DNA of 29,440 bases, taken from NCBI GenBank assembly GCA_030770535.1, contig JASVEC010000223.1:1-29440 (forward strand), in the 5' to 3' direction. Below the pieces are notes generated by a model that searched no databases, was not told the origin of the DNA, and saw only the letters and a list, made by a program, of their open reading frames with translations. The stretch is from Batkoa obscura (Eukaryota > Entomophthoromycota > Entomophthoromycetes > Entomophthorales > Batkoaceae). Positions 19,515 through 29,440 of the stretch are shown one piece after another (the stretch's first letter is position 1; the number at the start of each line of letters is the position of its first letter). The position numbers were made by a program, and so were the translations under genes.

Positions 19515-21356
19515 TTAAAATAAGTTATGAACTAACTGAGAAAGGGAATCCTTATTATATAAGATATACTTTGAAGGGTTCTTTGAAAAATCAGTTGAGA
19601 TAAAGCGTTCTTGGTTTCTAGAATAAATTGGTAACAAAATCTTCAAAATTTGATCAATTAATTTTTGCTTTAATTCAGGATCACTGATAGTATAAGCCTT
19701 ATGTTGTTTGACAATTTCTTCTATATTCTGATTGAAATTTTTGAATTTGTCTTTGATATTACTACGCTCGCTACTACTTAGACTCGAGTTAGAATTCAAA
19801 TTAATTCGTGTTAAATTGGTATCAGTTAAGCATTCTAAACAAGATTTCCAAGATTCATGATACTGATCCATTGAGCGTTTCAATGTCTTTTCCATAAATT
19901 GTAATTTATTTTCATGGATATATTTATTCAAATTATTCACATTCAATGACTTTTGAAGATAAAAAATATTATTCATCAGAAAAATTGCCCTTAAAGTAGA
20001 GTTCTTATAGCCCTTAGATTTTGCTTCAACGTATTGCAAAAGAGAATCCATAACATTGGTGAAATACTTCATGCTCAGAGTTTCATATTCATAATTGTCT
20101 TCCGTCTTTACGCAAGAATGAGCTCTCCCCAACGTCTTGAGATTACTTTCTACAGTATTTGGATATTCTAAAATTCTCTTTATGAAATTCAATGCACTGG
20201 AAGCCATCTCATGAACAGTACCATCTTGAGATAGAGTAGTTTGGTTTTTAATTCCTCCACGAATATCCTCCAAAAACGCGGGTAAAGATTTCATTAATGT
20301 CTTTGTTATATTTTGAATCAAATCTTGGAAATTGTTTTCGTTTAACCCAGCTTTAGAATAAATACCTAAAATATCATTCTGATAAAACAATAAATTTTCT
20401 AATATATCATATAATAAAAAGATTTCATTATGTAAATCTTTTTTGGCATAAGCAAAAAGTTGTTCTCCAGTTTCAACGTATTTACTTAAGCTAGTATTAA
20501 TGCTTTCACCATACTCATTGCTAAACTCGCCAGATTTAAGTAATCTTTTCAAATTCATCTCTTCTTGCTGTAATAAATTAATCAGATCTCGTGTATATGG
20601 AATATAAGGGCATGTTCCTTTTTGATAAGTAGATCCTTGACTAACTTGCTCTTTTGAATTAGGATTACACTTTCTGATATGTGACTGCATACAATCCAAC
20701 AGCAATTTATTACGCGACTCAGATAAAACTCTCAACAAGTTCCCACTTTGTTTTAAATTTAAGTCGATTTCTACCTTGTTTGTATACTCAATAATTTCCA
20801 ACAACTGACTTAAACTATCCTCTTTAATGTCTAATATTTGCTCAAAGGACTCGCCTTCAATCATCTGGCTTTGATCCTGTAATATATTTTTGAAACTTTG
20901 TAACAAATGTTGTAAAACTGCTTTGAGCACTTGGTTGACTTGTCCCTGTGCCTTTATGGAATGTTTCAGTTTGCTTTTCTCTAAATAGGACCTAGCTTCT
21001 CGCATACTATCGACTGCTTTCAAATAAGATTTCAAATCTTGTTTTGGACCTGCTAATAAAATTGGTTCTTGTTGTTGAGCTATATCCATTTGCTGTATAG
21101 TACTCGTTAAACTATGAACTGTTACTTCTACATTTTCATTAAATCTTTTCAACTTTTGAGTAAGCTCATGTATTGGCAATATACTTGTCTCTAGCTTGGT
21201 CAATCTATCGTCAAAGTTTCCCAACATTTGGTAAGCCTTTATACTCTTTTCATTGTTCAATTTTAAGTGGCTTTTCAATGTCTCTAATTGATTGGTCTCT
21301 TGTTCGATTTTATATGCTAGCTCTCGGTTAGTTTGAAATAAATTGCTGTTCTCCAT
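19515..21356 (-). CDS. EXO70: Exocyst complex component Exo70, 613 aa
   Basis: Intron-free, and close to the length of yeast Exo70 (about 620). Exo70 tethers secretory vesicles to the plasma membrane by binding PI(4,5)P2 and Rho GTPases as part of the octameric exocyst. The N-terminal 100 residues are helical coiled coil with the family pattern NFDDRLTKLETSILPIHELT. GPKQDLKSYLKAVDSM follows, then the rod of helical bundles. The C-terminal domain is clear: MKYFTNVMDSLLQYVEAK, AIFLMNNIFYLQKSL, FKNFNQNIEEIVKQHKAYTI, then ILLPIYSRNQERF and NPSKYILYNKDSLSQLVHNLF, the classic Exo70 ending. The ATG at 21356 gives the expected N-terminus. The upstream region (from 21478) carries two MITEs and a palindrome, so its promoter may have been reshaped by insertions. 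Confidence 0.92.
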   Translation of the reverse strand: MENSNLFQTNRELAYKIEQETNQLETLKSHLKLNNEKSIKAYQMLGNFDDRLTKLETSILPIHELTQKLKRFNENVEVTVHSLTSTIQQMDIAQQQEPILLAGPKQDLKSYLKAVDSMREARSYLEKSKLKHSIKAQGQVNQVLKAVLQHLLQSFKNILQDQSQMIEGESFEQILDIKEDSLSQLLEIIEYTNKVEIDLNLKQSGNLLRVLSESRNKLLLDCMQSHIRKCNPNSKEQVSQGSTYQKGTCPYIPYTRDLINLLQQEEMNLKRLLKSGEFSNEYGESINTSLSKYVETGEQLFAYAKKDLHNEIFLLYDILENLLFYQNDILGIYSKAGLNENNFQDLIQNITKTLMKSLPAFLEDIRGGIKNQTTLSQDGTVHEMASSALNFIKRILEYPNTVESNLKTLGRAHSCVKTEDNYEYETLSMKYFTNVMDSLLQYVEAKSKGYKNSTLRAIFLMNNIFYLQKSLNVNNLNKYIHENKLQFMEKTLKRSMDQYHESWKSCLECLTDTNLTRINLNSNSSLSSSERSNIKDKFKNFNQNIEEIVKQHKAYTISDPELKQKLIDQILKILLPIYSRNQERFISTDFSKNPSKYILYNKDSLSQLVHNLF

Positions 21357-21477
21357 TAAAACAAAATGATGAATTCAAAAAAGTGCCATTTTGTATATTT
21401 TTTTGATTTGTTGAAAAACGATCCAATAAGTTGTTGTTTTCGAAATGATTATTGCCTACTGAAAATTTTTCATCAGG

Positions 21478-21583
21478 ATATGGGAGTGTTTTTTTTGACT
21501 TTATTATTTTTTCCATTTTTAAGCGCTATTTAAGCGGAAAAATTGCTAGTAAAATTCTTAAATACAAAAATACATCCCCATAT
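21478..21583 (+). mobile_element. MITE-2, 106 bp, upstream of Exo70
   Basis: Runs from ATATGGGAGTG to CATCCCCATAT, ending in the same ATATGGGG-type motif as the DNA transposon. Inside are TTTTTCCATTTTTAAGCGC and GCGGAAAAATTGC, which form a partial inverted pair. It is 121 bp upstream of the Exo70 ATG. Confidence 0.82.
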
Positions 21584-21612
21584 GAAGTTTACAAAAATTG
21601 CTCAGATAAACC

Positions 21613-21711
21613 TATTTGGAGATGTTTTTTGATTTCATTGCTTTTTCCATCTTTTAAGCACTATTTGAATGAAAAGATTGTTGAAGTTAAACAAAAGAAT
21701 ACATCCCATTT
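21613..21711 (+). mobile_element. MITE-3, about 99 bp, 30 bp from MITE-2
   Basis: Same orientation and internal sequence as MITE-2 (TTTTTCCATCTTTTAAGCAC, TACATCCC at the end) but more diverged, with ends TATTTGGAGATG and CATCCCATTTA. The two lie in tandem with 29 bases between them. Confidence 0.78.
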
Positions 21712-21751
21712 ATTAGAATTGAGGATAAACCCATTTTAACCTACTTTAGAT

Positions 21752-21891
21752 GTTAATGTATCTCTGAATAAAACGGAACTTATGATAAAAAGGCACTAAC
21801 TAATCAAACTATCAATACTTTTCTATAGGCTGATTTAATTAGTTGGTGTCTTTTTATCGTAAGCTCCGTTTTATTGAGAGATACATTAGTT
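21752..21891. repeat. Long palindrome (hairpin-type element), 58-bp arms
   Basis: Arm 1 at about 21752-21808 and arm 2 at about 21834-21891 are inverted copies with roughly seven mismatches, separated by 25 bases. The outer ends read GTTAATGTATCTCT and AACTAATGTATCTCT. It is not related to the ATATGGGG MITE family by sequence. It lies between the divergent Exo70 and p150 genes and could be a foldback MITE or the remains of two head-to-head insertions. Confidence 0.85.
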
Positions 21892-22554
21892 GAAATGCTA
21901 TATAGAGGCTTTATATTCAATGCTTTATAAGCAAACTCGTTTCAATGGAATGATTAAAAAAGTAGAAAGGAAATGAATTTTAATGTTCGCAGCTTTGTTA
22001 ATCGTTTTTCGCTCTATTCTTTATGAAGTTTTATTAAGATGTTCGTTTAAGTTTAATCAAGTTCAAAAGTTGTTACTTTTGAAATTCAACTAAGGCTAAT
22101 AAATTATTAAAATTCACCTTTTTAAAATATATAATAAAATGTAAAGTACTTTAGAATATACTGGTATCTTTATAAATACGATAATATTCTACAGTTCTTC
22201 CAGTCATAATTATATTGTTTCTACTTTAGGCAACCATATTACTATACTAGAAGAGGTATTGATTAATCACTCCTCAAAAACTGATTTTTTTAGTAAAATA
22301 CAAAGAAGTAATTAATTTAATAAAATCTTGATATGCTTTACTAAATAAATCATTTTTTGGGAGTAGTTATCTGAAATCTTTCCTAGTATATTGTATCCTT
22401 CACTCAAAGTACCTATGATTGGCTAAATTCAGCTTTTTTTTTCATACTTTAATCCAATCATTTCATATTTTTTGACGTTTTCATAAAAATCTGAGTATGA
22501 TATTTTTTTGTCAGAGTACAAAAAATAATTTCATCATTAAAGTTGTCAAGTAAG
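21892..22554. other. Intergenic, 5' region of the p150-Glued gene
   Basis: AT-rich and without a gene. The only signal I support is the inverted pair of CCAAT boxes at 22415-22461. Confidence 0.5.
22415..22461. promoter_or_regulatory. Inverted pair of CCAAT boxes before p150-Glued
   Basis: ATGATTGG at 22415-22422 and its exact complement CCAATCAT at 22454-22461, 94-140 bases before the ATG. CCAAT boxes bind the HAP/NF-Y complex in fungi. Function here is inferred from position and sequence only. Confidence 0.45.
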
Positions 22555-25500
22555 ATGAGTGAGTCTAAAGTTCGGAACATGCCAACTAGTGATACTAAAG
22601 CTATTCCAACATCTAAGGTAAGCATGAAAGAAATGGGAGGCTATAAACTTGGCGATTTAGTTTATGTCTTGGGCATGAGGTGTACTATTCGTTGGCTAGG
22701 TGAAACTGAGTTTAAAGAAGGAGAATGGGTTGGTGTTGAACTGTTTTTACCCAAAGGTAGGAACGATGGTACGGTTCAGGGAAAGAGATACTTCGACTGT
22801 AAGCCAAACTGTGGTATGTTCACCCGTATTGAAATCGTGAGCAAGACCCCTAAATCAATACGTGAGCTCAAAAAGTTAGCTAAAAAAAGCCCAACAACTG
22901 ATGAAAAGCCGATTGTTGATGTCGATGCTAATGTCGATGCCTATGCCGATGTCAAATCTCCAAAGGAGGATGAAATAAAAGACTTTGCTCCAATAAATAT
23001 GGACTTTAAGGAGGGTGAGCCTGTACCATATTCAGAAGTCCAAGAATTGTGTGCCAGGATCAAACATTTGGAAGCTGCAAGGGCCAGAGATCGTGAAAAT
23101 AGCTCCATAACTGAGAAGGACATTGAAAATGCAAAAAAATTCAATGCAATTTATCCAAGATTAAACGCCCAGTTTAAGCAAAGGCTTGAAGAAAATACAA
23201 AACTTAAAAGTGACAAGGAAGCTCTTGAGTCCGAATTAAAATACATTAAAGAGGAAAGAGAGATGGATCTTGGACTTATTAAACAGCTTGAGGATGCATT
23301 GGATGAATCACAAGAAGTAATTAAAAATTATGAACAGAAGCTCATGTCCATGAATGATGATAATGAGTTCAAGATAGCTGCGCAATCTATTCCAGAGAGT
23401 GATTTAGTTCCAGATACACCTGATAGGGAAGGTTATCCTATCAAAGCTCTTAGAGAGATAAAAGAGAAGGACGCTCAGATAGAAAAAGCTAAAGATATTA
23501 TTCGTCGTTTCAGGGATTCTAAATTCGATATGGAATATCGTCTTCGTCAAGAGATCAAAGTATTAGAAGAAAAGGTAGCAGTCAGTAACGATGGTAAGGA
23601 AGAAATTGTCACACTTAAGAAGCAACTTGCAGATGCTCAAGGAACCATTCGTATATTAGACGATAATTTGGAAAGCTTAAAGACTGTTAAGGAGACTTTT
23701 GATACTTTAAGTCAAAGTAATATCGAATTGCGTGACAAAGTTAAATTCCTTTCAAAAGAAAATGATGAGCTTGAAGCTAGCACTGCTATTAACCAGGAAC
23801 TTAGAACTAAAGACGTGAAAGACTTGTGAAGGCTTTGGATGAAATTGACGTCATGAAGGCAGATTTAGATGATTGCTACGAAGCTTTAGAAGCTTTAAAT
23901 GAAGAAGTAATCGAAAGAGATGCTCATATCACGGAATATCGTCAATATATCCTAACTCTTAAAGAAGACATTAACGAACTTCAAGAAGTACTTAGTTCAC
24001 AACAAAGTGAAGCTATAACTCTGAGATCAGAAACTGATAAGATGTTAGGCCTTAATCTCAGTCTTCAAAACATGGTATTTAAGTCAAAAGCAAAGGCTGT
24101 TGATATGGAGCTTAAAAAAATTGAAGCTAATGAAGCATCAATTCATCTCAAATGTATTATCCCTTATCTTCCAAAATCTTTCTATGAAAATGAAACTGAT
24201 TCGTTAAATTTCTTCCTTCAGCTTTTAAGGGTATATTCGAAGTTGAATTATGTGGTCGACAAGTTTGTGCTTCACACCCAATTACTTCAATTGATACATT
24301 AATTGGTGGATCTGGAAATGATGTAATGTCCCTTAACACTATAGTCACACATAATTTCGAGTTCAAACATCGATTAAATCAACTCAATTTAATACTTAAA
24401 TCATTTATTTCCCACGTAAAGTCTTGCTCTGTGCCTCAATACCTTTCTATTTCGCGTTTAAGCCAAGATCTCACTAATATTGAAGGTACTGTTGATACGC
24501 TTTTAGATGAAGCCAAGCAAGAACTTTTAGTACCATCCAACCATATGTCCAATATTGAAAAAGTTGTTGATAATGCAACTTATTTACGTGAATCTTATGT
24601 TACCCCAAATGCTACTCATCCTTTAGTAAAATCATCCCAAGCACTTGAAACATTGATTGCCCTTTTTAACTCTCAAGATCTCATCCTATCTAAAATGGCA
24701 TTAATCAATCGTTCAATCACCTCTCCTACTGAATTGGATCTATTTAGTAAAATCTCAGATGACGAAAGAACCTTAGTTAACTCTGATCTTTTACGTCCTT
24801 TGAATGAACTTATGAAAGTAATATTTAGCTTTAAATCTACTTTGGGTTCTATTCAACGCTTTATTGATGAAAAAGTAGATGAGTCTACTATGATTCGATC
24901 AGAGTTACAAGATATTATTATTAGCCAATACCAAAATAACGAAAAGTTTGTTAAATATGCTTGTAAAGTATCATCCAGTATTATTTCTTATATCAAGGAT
25001 ACATCAATGAATGATGAAAATCTCACATTCGATGGTTTAAAACAAACTTTAATCAGAGCTTCTAAGGAATCTGGATTTGAATCTGACTCTGAAGTGTTAT
25101 TTGACGAACAAAAGCAATTCTTTAGTTCACTAGTAGACCAATTTAAAGAGCTACAAAGTGTAGTTACTAAAGACAATACATTAACGAAACTAGAAATAAC
25201 TTCACCATGGGAGGTTAGAGCTAAACAAATAAGTAAAGAGCTCTTAGAAAGTGACGTTACTGAAAAGAAGATGAATAGCCTTCAAAGTGAGAACAAAACA
25301 TTATTCGCGTCCAATAGAAAGAATTTGGAATTACTATCTGATAAAGATCTTGAAGTTGAGTTCCTTAAATTTAGAAATAATGAGCTCACTGAGAAGCTGG
25401 AAGAATTCAATACTATTTCGACTCAACTAAAAGAAGCCAATGAAAAGGAAGTACTATATAACCAAGAAATTGAAAGAATCTATGGTGAGAAGAAGAAACT

Positions 25501-26008
25501 TGAGCAAGATGTCGTTAAATTTAAGGAATTGGCTGAAAATTTAACTGTAGAAACTAAAGAGGATGATGGTACTACCGTACATAATAACGAGGCTCTAGAG
25601 GATATTAATAGGAATGTCAATAGTGATATGTTATTCCAAGTTACAGCTGATTTAGTTGCGAACCAAAGAATAGGAAATATTGGCCATTTGGTTAAAATTA
25701 TTTCCGAAGAAGTCAAATACATCAAAGCAGCTGATTTTACAAGAAGCCATGATTTAGTGGAGTTAAATTCATATTCAAATGCTAATCAAGAAGAATTAAA
25801 GAGTATTGTCGTGACAAATGATTTTGGAGACATTTTAGCTGAAGAAATCACAGACTATTTCATTAATGGTGGTAGCAGCCTTTTATCTTCAACTGTTAGC
25901 AATAAATTGGAGCGTGAAGATGGATTAAGCAAAAAAATTGATGAGTTTAAAAACTTAGCTTCAAAGTTTACCTCAACTTCTAAGGCTTTAGATGATAGTG
26001 ATTACTAG
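22555..26008 (+). CDS. Dynactin p150-Glued subunit, read in three successive frames
   Basis: The largest dynactin subunit links dynein to microtubules and cargo. I start it at the ATG at 22555; an upstream TTG in frame is not needed. Residues 31-95 are a CAP-Gly domain (GEWVGVEL, GRNDG, GKRYFDC, GMFTRI), which binds microtubule plus-ends and tubulin tails. A long coiled coil follows. The frame stops at 23829, but the coiled coil continues in a second frame from 23811-23826 (LVKALDEID...), which enters the dynactin domain (IEANEASIHLKCIIPYLPKSF) and stops at 24302. A third frame, open from 24200, carries the rest to 26008, including SPWEVRAKQISKELLE. Together the parts cover about 1,150 residues, as expected for the family. 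Both shifts have the same sign, each equal to one missing base. Sequence error, very short introns or gene decay are all possible. Confidence 0.85.
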
Positions 26009-27513
26009 TTTGGTGAACTTGTCCTATGTCGTGCTTTAACCATAAATAAGTCAATTATGGTTGAAGATGTTTTTTAGTATAACCCTTCTTAACTTGGATT
26101 TCAGACGTTTACCTAGCTTTTCCAAAGCATATAGTAATAATGTTAATAGCCTAAATTACCATATTTACCTGATTTTATAATATTTTATTTAACCAGTTCT
26201 ATCCTTTTGTTTCGTAGAAAATTATTTGATTCAAACAGTTTCTTTTTCTTTGACAATATTAAAATTTATACAATATGTGATAATTAATTTTCAAAAAAAA
26301 ATAGCTCCGATATTCATTGTGTATTAACCTTATTTTAAAAATCTTTAGGGGATGTATAATAATCAGTATTAAGTTTATTTTAGAGCTTTTAATTTAATAG
26401 ATATAATTTAAAAATAACATTAGCTTAAGAATGCATTAGCAGTTAAAAATTAAAAATGTATCCTACATATTATGCCAACGGTATTTCAATCAAGAAACAT
26501 ATACCAAACCAAGTAGAAATGTGTAAGAAAACTAAAAGATATAATAGCCATTCACCAAAGTTAAATATACAAGTCTAAGTGGTTGGAGAGTATTTTACCA
26601 TGCAATTTGTGTGAGAACTTATGTGGTCAATTTGGAAAGTAAAAATTTGAAAGTAAAATAAAAACTAAATCGATTTATAAATAATGTTCATTTGTAGTAG
26701 TAAAGTACTATTTATATAGTATTGTTTGAAATAAAAGTTATAACAGGATTATAGTTGACTTTATTGTTTTTGTTCTTTTATCTTTTTGTAATTTTAAGTT
26801 GATTTTATAAATTTACATAAAATTATTATCTAAAAATAATTGTGAAAGTTTCAATGGCTGCTATAAAACTAAATAAGCTGCAGTCCACTATTGAAGAATT
26901 TCTAACAATAAAAATGTCAAATTTACTAAAGTAGTTTATACGTTCGACGACTTATTTTAACAATTCTCATCATAGTTATGTTATGATAAAAGTGTAATAA
27001 ATTTTGCAATAAACCGAAATTATATTGAGGATGTTTTTTTTGGGTTCATTTTTTCCATTTTTTAAGCACCATTTGAGTAGAATAATTATTAGTAAAATTC
27101 TCAAATACAAAAATACATTCTCATTTAAGTTCTAAAAAATCATGTGACATTCAGAGATAGAAACAACAAAACTATTATAAACTAAAAATAAAAGCTAAAA
27201 GGTTTAGATGGTCTATTCATATATTAAAAAGTTGATATTTCTAAGGAAATTTTAAGGTAGTGGAGCGTCTATGGGCACGTAACTAAATACCTATGTAAAT
27301 ATTCAATATTGGTGAAAAGAAGGGTGGTTCAACTTAAAACATAGATAATTTAATGAGATGTAGTTGATTAAAGTCCAATCAAACTGTTCAAACCGGCTAA
27401 CTAAAAGCTAAATTTGTTTAATCTCACTTATAGAGTATGTTCAAATGAAGCTTGTGTAAATTATTAAAAAGCTTAAACTTAAAGTGACATTCCTTTGTTT
27501 ATAATAATTTAAG
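26009..27513. other. Gene-poor intergenic stretch
   Basis: 1.5 kb of AT-rich DNA with no convincing open frame or RNA gene. It contains MITE-4 at 27023-27127. I see nothing else recognisable. Confidence 0.6.
27023..27127 (+). mobile_element. MITE-4, about 105 bp
   Basis: Ends TATTGAGGATG and CATTCTCATTTA. The inside matches MITE-2 closely in its second half (ATTATTAGTAAAATTCTCAA). The terminal G/C runs are eroded, so it is an older copy. Same orientation as MITE-2 and MITE-3. Confidence 0.75.
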
Positions 27514-28687
27514 ATGACATTGAAATTTGAGTTATTATCTAAAACTTTATTGGAAATTTTCAAATACATAGAACCAGTTGAATTGTCTATATTTTTTGAG
27601 TAAAGACACCTTTAAAGTTGTAAGTAATGTAGTCAAAAAAACTTAACGTATTATATATAAATTGAATCAAGTTATAGGATGATGTAAAGGCATATATGAC
27701 AATGTTGGAAATATAAAGTTTGAAAAGTATTGGGATTATCAAGAAGAGTTTATCATAAAAAACGGGTCCTTGAAACATTTAAATATGGCTGATAAGACTA
27801 TGAAATATTTGGTTTATTAAATATAATTTCTTTAACTTATCAAAGGGCAATCGCTATTACAAATAGTAAGGATGGTCGGGATGGTGACGATAACAGCTGT
27901 GGTCACTTTGATGGCTAGAAAAATAATAATTGTGATCAATTTGGTGACTGGGACGACAATATCGACAACAAATGTGGTGATAACTGGGTTAATATCGTCA
28001 ATAATGATCATGGGATTAATTACAATGTGGACAATAACAACTGGAATCATGATAGTAACAATTATCTATACAATATCATTATTAATTACAATGGCAATAA
28101 TCCTATGATGCTCTAATTGAACTTAGCAAAACTGAAAAAGATGAGGCTTGACTTGATTTAGTATTTTATATTGTTACGTGAGCTAGATCCTTCAAAGTTA
28201 CACCAGCTAGAAGAGTTTGAAATTATTGAGCATAATTTACTTGTTGGACAGTGTACTGTCAGCTTAAGTCCAACTAGCTTGAAAGCATTCAAACTAAATT
28301 CAATATGAAATACATCTCTTGATCGATTAGATAACCTTAAAACAAAGCCCACTAGCTTAAAATACTAACTCTAGAATCAGGAAGAGATATTAATGCTAGT
28401 GTTGAGAAATTACTAGTGCTACTTTTATTTCAAATTTAGATTTAACAATTGATAGAAATGTTCATTTTGATACCGAGTTATTTTGCGGCTTGAGACAACT
28501 CAAGAGTATAAAACTATTGAAATCATTCACTTTGATGGCGACATATTTAGGCTTGAAATTTTAGGCAATACATTCAAACTAGGTAAGAATGATCTCTATA
28601 ATGAAAAGTGCAATTCAATTAAGTTTTTAAGTCTATCAAAAAAACCGACTTTAAAGTTCTTGATGCCACACTTAAGACTTATTTGGC
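27514..28687 (+). pseudogene. Decayed F-box/LRR-like gene
   Basis: The ATG at 27514 opens a 29-residue stretch, LSKTLLEIFKYIEPVELSIF, that fits the N-terminal half of an F-box, the Skp1-binding motif of SCF ubiquitin ligases. It is then stopped. Further pieces in shifting frames follow: LKHLNMADKTMKYL near 27770, an Asn/Asp-rich tract (27860-28109), LRELDPSKLHQLEEF...SPTSLKAFKLNSI at 28174-28299, and LRQLKSIKLLKSFTL or SIKFLSLSKKPTLKFL around 28480-28680. These have the Leu/Ile spacing of degenerate leucine-rich repeats. Many stops separate them, so it is a relic. MITE-5 marks its right limit. The F-box assignment rests on one short motif. Confidence 0.5.
27860..28109 (+). repeat. Asn/Asp-rich coding-type tract in the relic gene
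   Basis: Read in one frame this gives NNNCDQFGDWDDNIDNKCGD and then about 50 residues rich in Asn, Asp, Tyr and Trp, with one stop near the start. The GAT/AAT-rich sequence is compositionally unlike its surroundings. It may have been a disordered region of the relic gene or a piece of a separate gene. Confidence 0.4.
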
Positions 28688-28796
28688 TATTTGGGGATGT
28701 ATTTTTTTGTTTAAGAATTTCAATAACAATTTTTCCACTCAAATAGCACTTAAAAAATGGAGAAGCAATGAAGCCAAAAAAAAAACATCCCCATAT
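28688..28796 (-). mobile_element. MITE-5, 109 bp, next to transposon copy B
   Basis: Ends TATTTGGGGATG and CATCCCCATAT with a well-kept inside (AATTTTTCCACTCAAATAGCACTT in pieces matching MITE-2 in reverse). It lies 24 bases from the truncated end of transposon copy B and interrupts the relic gene. The orientation equals MITE-1. Confidence 0.82.
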
Positions 28797-28820
28797 AGTT
28801 AATTTGATATATATATAAAA

Positions 28821-29440
28821 TGTCTGAATTAGTTTCATTATTTTATCCAATTTTTGAAAAATTTTAGTATTTAAAAAAACTTCGCTTAAAAATTCTATAA
28901 AATCACATTCTTTATAAAACAAAAATTACCCAAACACAGTTCTAGAAATCATTCTATTATAGCTCATACTGTAAGTTTAGTTGAATTTCTACTAGATCTT
29001 AAATACATGTTCTTATAAAGCTTAATTGAGAGAATTATTTACTATCAAACTGCTTTATAAACCAACATTGATAGATTTATTATCATATAAATAAACTATT
29101 TTAATGTTATATTACATTATTAATATATTGCCAAGTTAATAAATAGCTGCATGGGAGGGAGTGGTTAGCCCCAAAACTATATCTATAACCATCCTATATA
29201 GTACAAGTAATAATAGTTTTTTACATATTATTACAGTTTACTTGTTCTTTGACTATTTATTAACTTAGCTATTAATAACTTAGTAATCCTAAATATTTAA
29301 CAAATCTATTTCTATCATTCAACAAAACTTACTTGCTTAGTAAATATCGAAATTTTTAAATTCTCTGTTATCTTCATAAGGTAAGCTGGGATCGATCTTT
29401 AATTTTTCTGTTTTCTATAGACTCTATTGTGAAATCTGGT
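28821..29440 (-). mobile_element. DNA transposon copy B, inverted relative to copy A, runs off the right edge
   Basis: In reverse complement this region follows 9890-10490 of copy A with scattered substitutions and small indels (about nine bases in ten agree by eye). The matched part covers the transposase tail, the nested palindrome and the 3' noncoding part. The match begins at TGTCTGAATTAG, so the outer ten bases of the terminal repeat (CATATGGGGT) are missing and replaced by a TA-rich spacer and MITE-5. The rest of the copy lies beyond the window. Confidence 0.9.
29133..29266. repeat. Nested palindrome inside copy B
   Basis: The counterpart of 10057-10187. The outer pair AAGTTAATAAATAG (29133-29146) and CTATTTATTAACTT (29253-29266) is kept without change, and the inner ACAAGTAATAAT pair is also kept despite divergence around it. 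Confidence 0.75.

Noticed and set aside
21452-21739. 95-codon open frame with an apparent internal repeat, similar to one on the minus strand at 28596-28922
   Set aside because: The shared peptide pieces come from MITE-2, MITE-3 and MITE-5 DNA, not from a conserved protein gene.
22543-22545. TTG as the start of the p150 gene
   Set aside because: An ATG lies four codons downstream in the same frame at 22555, before any conserved residue.
24231-24344. A 114-nt intron (GTATAT to ATAG) explaining the second p150 frame change
   Set aside because: Its length is a multiple of three, so it does not lead into the third frame; a 131-nt version does but would delete plausible coding sequence.
27832-28108. 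Overlapping Ile/Val/Thr-rich open frames on both strands that look like membrane proteins
   Set aside because: They are alternative-frame readings of GAT/AAT-rich DNA; the Asn/Asp-rich frame better fits a coding past.
1-29440. tRNA, rRNA and CRISPR-type arrays
   Set aside because: I saw no cloverleaf with a T-loop consensus, no rRNA-like stretch and no regularly spaced repeats; a tRNAscan-SE run would be needed to exclude tRNAs fully.

Overview
This is AT-rich eukaryotic nuclear DNA. Gene content points to a fungus: a fungal-type bestrophin, exocyst Exo70, dynactin p150, secreted CAP and GH31 proteins, and an F-box/LRR-like relic. The low GC, almost intron-free genes, one 61-nt intron and heavy load of young repeats fit an early-diverging fungus, with an entomophthoralean of the Conidiobolus type as my best guess. 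That placement is inference and no phylogeny was run.

Left third (1-10.5 kb) is a nest of mobile DNA. The first 84 bases are the inverted end of a DNA transposon that continues off the window. A young Ty3/gypsy-type LTR retrotransposon (minus strand, about 7.66 kb including its two copies of the GCAAC target repeat) lies next to it. After a 100-bp MITE comes a whole-length 2.45-kb DNA transposon (8051-10499) with 26-bp terminal inverted repeats and a DDE-type transposase spread over three reading frames.

Middle (11.5-26.0 kb) holds the host genes. These are a secreted GH31 glycosidase, a divergent pair of secreted CAP-domain paralogues (the second interrupted by a stop), a bestrophin-like anion channel with one clear intron, Exo70 convergent with it, and a dynactin p150-Glued homologue divergent from Exo70. 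The p150 gene changes reading frame twice in the sequence as given. Exo70 and p150 both serve cytoskeleton-linked vesicle traffic, but their adjacency alone does not show co-function. The GH31 and CAP genes encode exported proteins and each has a TATA box 45-90 bp before its ATG.

Right end (26.0-29.4 kb) is gene-poor. It contains a decayed F-box/LRR-like gene cut off by a MITE, then a second copy of the DNA transposon running off the window in the opposite orientation to the first. The host block of about 18 kb is therefore bracketed by inverted copies of one transposon.

The most unusual material is this transposon/MITE system. Five copies of a roughly 100-bp MITE share the ATATGGGG-N-TGT end with the transposon, repeatedly sit against transposon ends or each other, and the transposon carries a conserved nested palindrome near one end.
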